From Haberlea rhodopensis (lineage: Eukaryota > Streptophyta > Magnoliopsida > Lamiales > Gesneriaceae): a DNA stretch of 64,000 bases. Both the position numbers and the translations under genes were made by a program. Below are positions 57,210 through 64,000 of this stretch, one piece after another (the first letter of the stretch is position 1; every line of letters begins with the position of its first letter). The notes beneath the pieces were generated by a model. It was not told the origin of the DNA. It did no database searches and saw only the letters and a list, made by a program, of their open reading frames with translations. The stretch spans positions 31,294-95,293 of the forward strand of contig CAJQUN010001179.1 of assembly GCA_907163345.1 (NCBI GenBank), read 5' to 3'.

Positions 57210-58551
57210 GATCGAGATGCAAAATATAAAACCTTTTTACTTTGGGCATCACATTCCTGAAGTTTGCTATGTGGCACACCGTAAGCTCGTTGTGTGGCCT
57301 CTTGGGCATCGTGTTCCTAAAGTCCACTATGCGGCATCTCTGATCATCAGCCCATCACGCGGCATCCTTGATCATCAGCCCACCACGCGGCTTATATGCC
57401 CGCTACAATGTGGCTCTTCAGGCATCACATCCCTAAGGCCCACCATGCAGCATGTCCCATAAGCCTACTATGCATCACATCAGGCATCGCACCCCTAAGG
57501 CCGGTCACATGGCACCTCTCATAGGCGCATACATCAAATATTGGGAGATATCTTCAAAAAATATATATATCATATATATTACTACAAGCTTTACATGCTC
57601 AAGACTTAAAAATCGTTGAATTTGAATTTTAAATTCCTTATGCTACATCAATTGCAAGATATTATTATTTTGGATCGTTTCTGTCTCGTCTTTTATGTAT
57701 TATTGCAGTACTTTTAGGCAGATCTAAGTTATTTATCGGGCGTGCAATCTAGCAGTAGGCCCTATTCAGAAGTCCAAGGCGTTGTCAATAAGCCCTTGGC
57801 ACATCAAGAGCACGTTTACGACGGCTCACCTCGCCTCGGTTACGCCAGGCTTTAAGTGTTTTCACCCGACCTCAGGAGCACGTTTACGACGGCTCACCTC
57901 GCCTCGGTTACGCCGAGCTCTTTGCCTTGGCTACGCCAAGTGCCGTCAGGAGTTTTCACTCAAAGCTAAGATTACGCTCAGGTGATGATCGCCCCTATTT
58001 ATTATCTTTGGAGCTCGGTTCAGACGAGCATTCTTTGCTCCTATTTGTTATTTCTGAAGCTCAGTTCAGATCAGACGAGCACACTTCGCCCCTATTTATG
58101 ATATTTGGAGCTCAGTTCGGATCAGGCGAACATCATTTGCTCCGCATACCTATTACCTCTGGAGCTTAGTTTAGTCGAGCGTCATTTGCACATATTTATC
58201 CGATATAGCTCAAATCAGCTCCGATGAGCTTTATTTGCTCCGTATTACCTCTGGTGCCCGATCGGGCTTATCTGCTCAGCTCAGGATTCTATTGATGCTG
58301 GAAATCAAACAAGTTTCATTGGCATAATATATTTTTCATCACTGGGGCTTGAGAGTTCTATTAATTATGGAGCTTGGGACGCTTAATATTCATAAAGCCA
58401 ATGTTATTAGTACCGCATGTTTATTCATCACGGAGCTCGACTATATCTCATATTCCCGTGGAAGTAAACAGCAGGGGCACTAGGAACAGGTCGGTTAAAC
58501 ATTTAACGAACTTCTGGTCTTCAACGTCAGCTCGACTAGGAGGGGGGGACT
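57210..58551 (+). mobile_element. repeat-rich 3' non-coding end of a Tat-like LTR element
   Basis: Holds diverged GGCATC/CATGCGGCA repeats (57240-57540), a 66-bp duplication (about 57807-57935) and diverged GAGCTCAGTTCAGATCAG-type repeats (57960-58260). It ends in a polypurine run AGGAGGGGGGGAC (58538-58550) just before an LTR-like start. No pol is present, so the element is truncated or non-autonomous. Confidence 0.5.
57807..57935. repeat. 66-bp tandem duplication
   Basis: GGAGCACGTTTACGACGGCT and the following CACCTCGCCTCGGTTACGCC occur twice, 66 bp apart. The first copy begins AAGAGCACG. Confidence 0.88.
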
Positions 58552-59143
58552 TGTGATACCCCTCGATGGGGGATTGATCTACCTAATGGGTTTTAACCGA
58601 CCCAAACTGATTAAGCGAGGAGTTGTGGGGTTTTGGAAGACATCTCTCAATATTCTCGGGATAAACATGGATCTAGTTGCCATATATACTATTTCATATT
58701 GACTAGAACTCTTCTCCCAGATTGACTAAAACTCTACAATTATAGATTGACTAGAACTCTTATTATATATTGATTGAGACTCTATCTCTACATCTATAAA
58801 TAGAGGGCACATAACCCTCATTCAGGTACGTTCACTTACGCAATACTTACATGCTATTGCTTACGTCTTTCATAATACACCTTTCATATTATGCAAAGCC
58901 TACAATTTCAATACCTTTTCTATTGAAGCATATACTGACTTGGGCGTCGGAGTGGCTTCGCCTACGACGGAGTCATCTTACCTTTATCTTGATACACAGA
59001 AATATCTTGGGGAGCGGTTCACTTCAGTTTATAGAAGATAAATCGTTTGATGCATCATCACTGATATTTATTAAAGATCACACTTTTGATGATATCAATT
59101 GTATAAGAAAATTATTTCAGATTAAGTAGATTAAAAACTAACA
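58552..59143 (+). mobile_element. LTR of a Tat-like Gypsy element (right end approximate)
   Basis: Starts TGTGATACCCCTCG after a polypurine tract. A TATA box TATAAATA lies at 58795-58802. Further on CTGACTTGGGCGTCGGAGTG (near 58938) is a block typical of Tat-lineage plant LTRs. The right end is set at ACTAACA (59143) but could differ. No TSD seen. Confidence 0.55.
58795..58802 (+). promoter_or_regulatory. TATA box of the Tat-like LTR
   Basis: TATAAATA within the LTR, followed by a leader-like pyrimidine-rich stretch. Confidence 0.55.
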
Positions 59144-59861
59144 AAATTGGCAGCAATAGGGTGGAGTGAGAGAGTGTCAACCGCCTGACATCATTGAGTG
59201 ACTCGCCAATCTTCAGCCAGTCTTCTGACTCTGAAATTTCACCAATTTCCATATAATTAACCAAGAACAAGCACAACTCAAAATGGGAAAGTGGGTGTTT
59301 TGCTTAAACAATAACAAGCTCCATAATATATTCAGGAAATGAAATGAAACTAAAAGAACTTTAAAAAAAAAAAAAACTGGATTTCAACTTCTGGGTCTTG
59401 AAGCGCTTGGAGATTTTCAGAAGGAATGTACCTACGGGAACATCAATAGAAGACGGCTGCGGTAAAGGAATCAAGAGTGTCGTTTTCTTGAAAGTTTTTT
59501 CAACACTCACTTTGAAGAGAGAACGAGAGAGATTGTTAGCGAGAGTAAATTTGGGGATTTATTCGACAATGAATTTTGGTGATTTTTAGCGATTTGTTTT
59601 AATATTTATGAACTTTTATAAACTCTACACAAATTTACTAATATTCAAAATAGATTTTTTTAATATTTATTGATATTAAAAATAGATTTTTTTAAAGTGA
59701 GGTGGAATCCAAATTTGATTTTCTGAAAACTCGATGAAAATCTGGTGGTATCCAAATTTAATGGAATTTCAATCATTTTAATAGAATTCATCTAATACAA
59801 ATTTTGAAATGCTTGATACAATTATAAAAAGTTTATAAAAAAAAGGTCTTTCACTTCCCAT
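59144..59861. other. intergenic region, nothing recognised
   Basis: A+T-rich with an A-run at 59363-59375. No gene. Short direct repeats of ATATTTATTGATATTAAAA type near 59660-59700. Confidence 0.4.
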
Positions 59862-59869
59862 GAGGATTC

Positions 59870-60194
59870 TAGGGGTGGGAAACGGGGTTTGGGTATTTGG
59901 GTCTCGGCCCGATCTGATCGGGTATTTCCTGATCGGGTCGGGGATAATCGGGTTTTTTGGGATAATTGGATATTTCTCGATCGGGTAATGGCGGGTTCGG
60001 GACGAAATTCGGGTAGGGGTTTTGGGGAAAAAAGTGTTCGGGTACCCGATTTCGGGTACCTGAACCCGATTTCGGGTACCCAAAATCCGAATTTCGGGTA
60101 CCCGACATATTCGGGGTCGGGTTCGGGTATGTTTTTAGTATACCCGAACCTAGATATCCCGATTTCCGAAAACCCGTCATGATTCTCACCCCAA
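59870..60194. mobile_element. hAT-type MITE with GGGTTCGGGTA repeats
   Basis: 325 bp, ends TAGGGGTGGGAA and (inverted) TTGGGGTGAGAA, with an 8-bp TSD GAGGATTC at 59862-59869 and 60195-60202. The interior is built of CGGGTACCCGA-type palindromes and GGGTTCGGGT repeats. Non-coding. Confidence 0.9.
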
Positions 60195-60202
60195 GAGGAT
60201 TC

Positions 60203-62031
60203 TCAAGGATTTCTATCATAAAGCAATAGACGTAAAAATCAAACCCTCCGTTGGTTCGATATTCCTTGCCGACCATCTCTTCTTAAGTGAGTCTCCTTTT
60301 CTTGTTTCTTCCTCTCCTTGATAAGATAGCTCACAACGCCGGGTACTATATTTTTAAATTACAAAATCTAAAAATTATGTGAATGTTAGCCTGAAGTCTA
60401 TAAAAATATTTTGTAAACTCTATGAAATTCTATAAAAGTTAATAGAAGTCTTCATTTAAAACGTCATTAAAAGTCACCAAATTTGAATACATCCCCCTTA
60501 AGATAGGGGCAAACCAAGAAAAAGGGAATCGAAAAGATTATGTAACTGTCATATGAGATTGAAATATTAGGACGAATTGAGCAGAAACGCTCATTTTTCG
60601 GATGCTGATTCTCTAATCTTCTCTTAATATTATTTTAAATAATTTATTTAAATGTGAAGTAATGAATAAATCAGAACATTTGAAAAGAAAAGTGAAACTC
60701 AATATAAAAGCGGACATTTTCTGGTAAAAAATGTCAAATTGTTTTACTTTTTAATTTAACAAATATTATGGCATGTCATAGCTTAAGGTGATGATTTTAT
60801 TTATGAAATATTACTTGTATAATTTAATTAAAATGATGTTAATAGATGTCCCAAAGAGAGATTTCAGAATTGGGCCAACCATAATTCATTTTTCTCTAAA
60901 GGTGACCTTAGGTACGTATTTCTTGAAATTATATTTAGATTTGCCCGAAGAATAAAAGTTTAAAAATATTGTATTATCATAAATACTTATGGGTCCTAAA
61001 TATTTATGACCAATAGATCAAATGTTATTTCTAAAAAATGATATTTAGTACGATGATGCTTGAGAGAGATATTAAGAACATAAGAGTCATAGGCAGAGAC
61101 ATTCATGATCACCAGATGAACAACAAATCACTTTTCAATGTGACGCACTCAATCCTTCCATAATCCTTTTAAATAATCTTAATAATAAAACACTGTTACA
61201 TTTGATTTTCTGCGGATTGCAACTTTCATGTTTAATCTTGGGAAATCATGTACAAATTTAATCAAGGAGAATGCCCGAAGTAATCCCTGGAAAGTCTATC
61301 GCTAATACCAGGTTCCTGTAATATATTGTTGGCTGCATATCCTACACCAATTCCTTGCGAATATCGGCCGGAAAAGTAACCATGCGCAAGAACCTGGAAA
61401 ACTCAAAACAGAACAAAAGATTACTCACGTATCCTCGAAATCAGAAGTTGAAACTCAAATTATGAAAGAAAATAAAGTAGGACGGGATTTTGTCACAGTG
61501 GCCTCGTCTATCCACACAAAGCTGAAAAGGATGCAGGATTTCATTTGTTGATGTCCACTGATACATTTCAATACAAGAGTGCTTCAAGAATGTACTTCAA
61601 ATAATAGTGGCAGAAAGCATACATAAGTTTGAGCTTGAATAATGGTGGTCATGACATAACAACTTATTTCGTTTCAAGAAACAGAGCAGTCGAAATGGTT
61701 TCCTTTTTGAGAATGAAATATGAAGTTTCAGCAGTAACAAGAATTTTGTTAATCCAAAGTGAAAATGCTACCTGCAAAGCCACTTTTGCCATGGCCATCA
61801 AACGTTGATTTGATAGGGATATGTATCTTTGAATTTGTGATCTCTGGTTCTAACTGGAACAAGAAATGCCTCCATGCATGCCAAGTTAAATCAGTCCGTT
61901 TATTGATGGTATATTAAAAACATTACGAGATTTTGGTCAAAGTTTCTTTGATAACTTATATTGGCAATGACAACAATGACCTTGAGAGAAATTCAATTTC
62001 TGTCACCAATATCAAGGTACACTTAAGAGTG
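60203..62031. other. A+T-rich intergenic region and 3' side of the PPR gene
   Basis: No transposon or gene recognised. The part from about 61270 to 62031 lies just beyond the PPR stop and may hold its 3' UTR. No coding similarity was recognised there. Confidence 0.4.
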
Positions 62032-64000
62032 CTACAATGACCTGGAAGCATGCTGCGACTTGGCTGTTTCTCGCAACACAGCACCCACAATTGCTGCCTG
62101 CTCAAGACATTCAGCTTTATGCAAAGCATCCAAAAGAATCACACAAGTTTTGGTATAAATCTTACAACCCTTCAACCTTGTTTCTTCGAATAGCTGATAT
62201 GCTTCCGTCGCCTTATTTGATACGCTCAACCCTTCTATCATTGTATTATAGCAGGCAGAATCAGGTATGCCTCCATTTGCTTTGAACCTTTCAAAGAGTT
62301 TATCAGCTTCCATAATATTCCCAGCCTTGGCAAGCCCGGATATCATTGTGAGATAGGTGATCACATTGGGTTTCAACCCTTTTTTATGCAACTCCTGCCA
62401 AAAGACAAAAGCCTTGTTGAATTTTCGAACCTTACACAGACCATTTATAAGGATGCTATAGGTTACAATATTAGGTGTGGCATTCAAGTCTTTCATCGAA
62501 TTCCAGCAAACAAGAGCTTCATCTATTTCCTCTGCCTTAACCAGAGCATCAAGCAAGCAATTCCACGTTTGCACATTTGGCATTACATCTCTTTGCATCA
62601 TTTCTTCTATTATGAGATACGCTTCGTCAATTCTACCCACCTTTCCAAACCCATCTACAAGACTACTATACACCACTACATTTAACTCAACACCAATGGA
62701 TTTCGCTTCTTCGAAGAGCATGTAGGCTTCGTCTAGCCGGTCAATCTTAGCAAGCCCATCAATGACAGAACCATAGGTAACAACAGTTGGTTGGTGACCA
62801 TTTGATTTCATTTCTTCCAACAGTTGGTAAGCTTTATTTACCTTGCCTGATTTGCAAAATCCATCGATGATAGTGTTGTAAGCGAATATATCTAGCACAC
62901 ATCCCTTTTCCTTCATTGAGTAAAATAGTTCATATGTCTCACGAGCAAAGCCGCCTTTATGAGACCATGAATTAGTATTGAATAGCTCCATGCATCAGGT
63001 GTAAACTGAGCTTTAATCTCCTCAAATACAGCCCTGCCCTTTTCAGTTTCACCAGCTTTGAAAACGCAATCCATGTAGTTATTAAGGAGTGTAAGATCCG
63101 GAGAGACGCCTCTCCGAACCATTTCCTTGTAAATTTTGTACCCATCTTCTTTTCTCCCAGACTTAAAAAAGTTCCGGATTAGGGATGTGTACACAATTGC
63201 ATCAGGTCTCTGATCAGAATCTAACATCCGTTCATACAATCTATAGGCATCATATACTCTGCCAGACTTCCCCAAGCCATCGATCAATGAGCAAAATGTG
63301 ACTTTATTTGGGGTACAAACTTTATGATCCATGCCTTCAAAAATCGAGCAAGCCTCGTCGAGTTTATTAGCCTTACATAACCTGTCAATCATAATGTTAA
63401 TAGTCATGATATTTGGAACCATGCCTGTTGCCTTCATCTCATTTTGAATTTTTAAAGCTGTGTCAACCTTTCCAGCCTTGCAAAGCATGTCTACAAGAAT
63501 ATTGTAGGTAGAGAGATTGGGCATGGCATCTTTCGTCATGTCATTAAAAATTTCTAAGGCCTTGTCTACTTTCCCTTTTTCCAAGGCAAGTAAGAAGACT
63601 GTTGTATGCAATAACACATGGAATGGACCCCTTCAGTCTTTGCCTCTCCAGCAAACCAAATGCTTCATCAAACCTTCCAACAGACCCATAACCCATGATC
63701 ATGGTGTTATAGCATATGCGCAAGGAACTGTCCTGTTCTGCTCCATCTGCTCAAACAGCTCAACTGCTTCATCCAATCTATTAGCCTTGCAGAGAACTCC
63801 TATCATGCTGGTATATGATACATCATCAGGCATGAGACCGTGGAATTTCATCTCATGAAAGAACTTCCACGCCATATCCACCTTACCAACCTTGCCAAAG
63901 CAGTCTATACATACATTATAGAGAACGATGTCTGCATCAAATAAATTGCTCTTCATCTCATCTAATAAGGAAAGAGCAGCATCAACCCGGCAATCTCGAG
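62032..64000 (-). pseudogene. P-class PPR protein (At3g06920-like), C-terminal part with frame breaks
   Basis: Eighteen 35-residue PPR motifs can be followed from the window edge to the stop at 62034-62032, for example PNVITYLTMISGLAKAGN and DAWSYSILIHGLIKA. All look like P-type repeats, with no E or DYW domain. The C-terminus (AAIVGAVLRET...) matches the plant family around Arabidopsis At3g06920. PPR proteins bind organellar RNA one base per repeat. The frame is broken by single bases at three places: near 63700, near 63590 and near 62953. Between breaks the repeats are well conserved with no other decay, so assembly errors are as likely as a dead gene. The N-terminus and any transit peptide lie beyond the window. 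Confidence 0.85.

Overview
This window is nuclear DNA of a flowering plant, most likely a eudicot. Two ordinary plant genes with plant splice sites or repeat structure lie at the right (an organellar EngB-type GTPase and a P-class PPR gene). The left three quarters is nested plant retrotransposons and a hAT DNA transposon. I cannot name the species from sequence alone.

Left nest, about 1-26306. It starts with a degenerate piece of a palindromic satellite and a probable LTR fragment, followed by the 3' half of a Sirevirus-like Copia element on the minus strand (3' LTR 467-1556, an extra ORF after pol, RNase H and RT). At 6101-6130 the Copia RT is fused to the RT of a Ty3/Gypsy chromovirus (Tekay/Del type). 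That Gypsy copy (called G2 here) belongs to a tandem array: truncated G2 internal region, LTR 17478-19492, G3 internal region, LTR 24306-26306. The middle LTR is shared. A further Gypsy element, G1 (6467-15271, TSD ATACA), sits inside the G2 RT.

Right nest, about 26307-49460. A satellite of about 245-bp units carrying two palindromes is split by a hAT element (26776-47683, 8-bp TSD with one mismatch). Its transposase is split by a large non-coding LTR element, called H (28683-46338, TSD ATAAT). H is in turn split by a young Tekay-type Gypsy element on the plus strand (31005-39947, TSD GCGTG, two 2121-bp LTRs with about five differences counted by eye). The young element has an open gag and a long open pol, but lacks about 88 bp that include the protease DTG motif.

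Right end, 49461-64000. The EngB-type gene has four exons (50147-52799, plus). Then come two diverged copies of an unclassified repeat (53025-56010), one holding a hAT MITE, a Tat-like Gypsy 3' end (57210-59143), a second hAT MITE (59870-60194) and the C-terminal 18 repeats of a PPR gene (62032 to beyond the window, minus). Both host genes carry single-base frame breaks, which may be real or assembly errors.

The most unusual signal crosses element families. Four chromovirus-type LTR families (G1, G2/G3, H, young) each hold a cluster of about 7-8 GATCGATC-centred palindromes 620-970 nt from the LTR start, then a conserved AAG|GTACGTA splice-donor-like site. In the gag-bearing elements a matching acceptor CAG sits one base before the gag ATG. 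This suggests a leader intron that removes U5 and the primer binding site, with a palindrome array in the leader exon.
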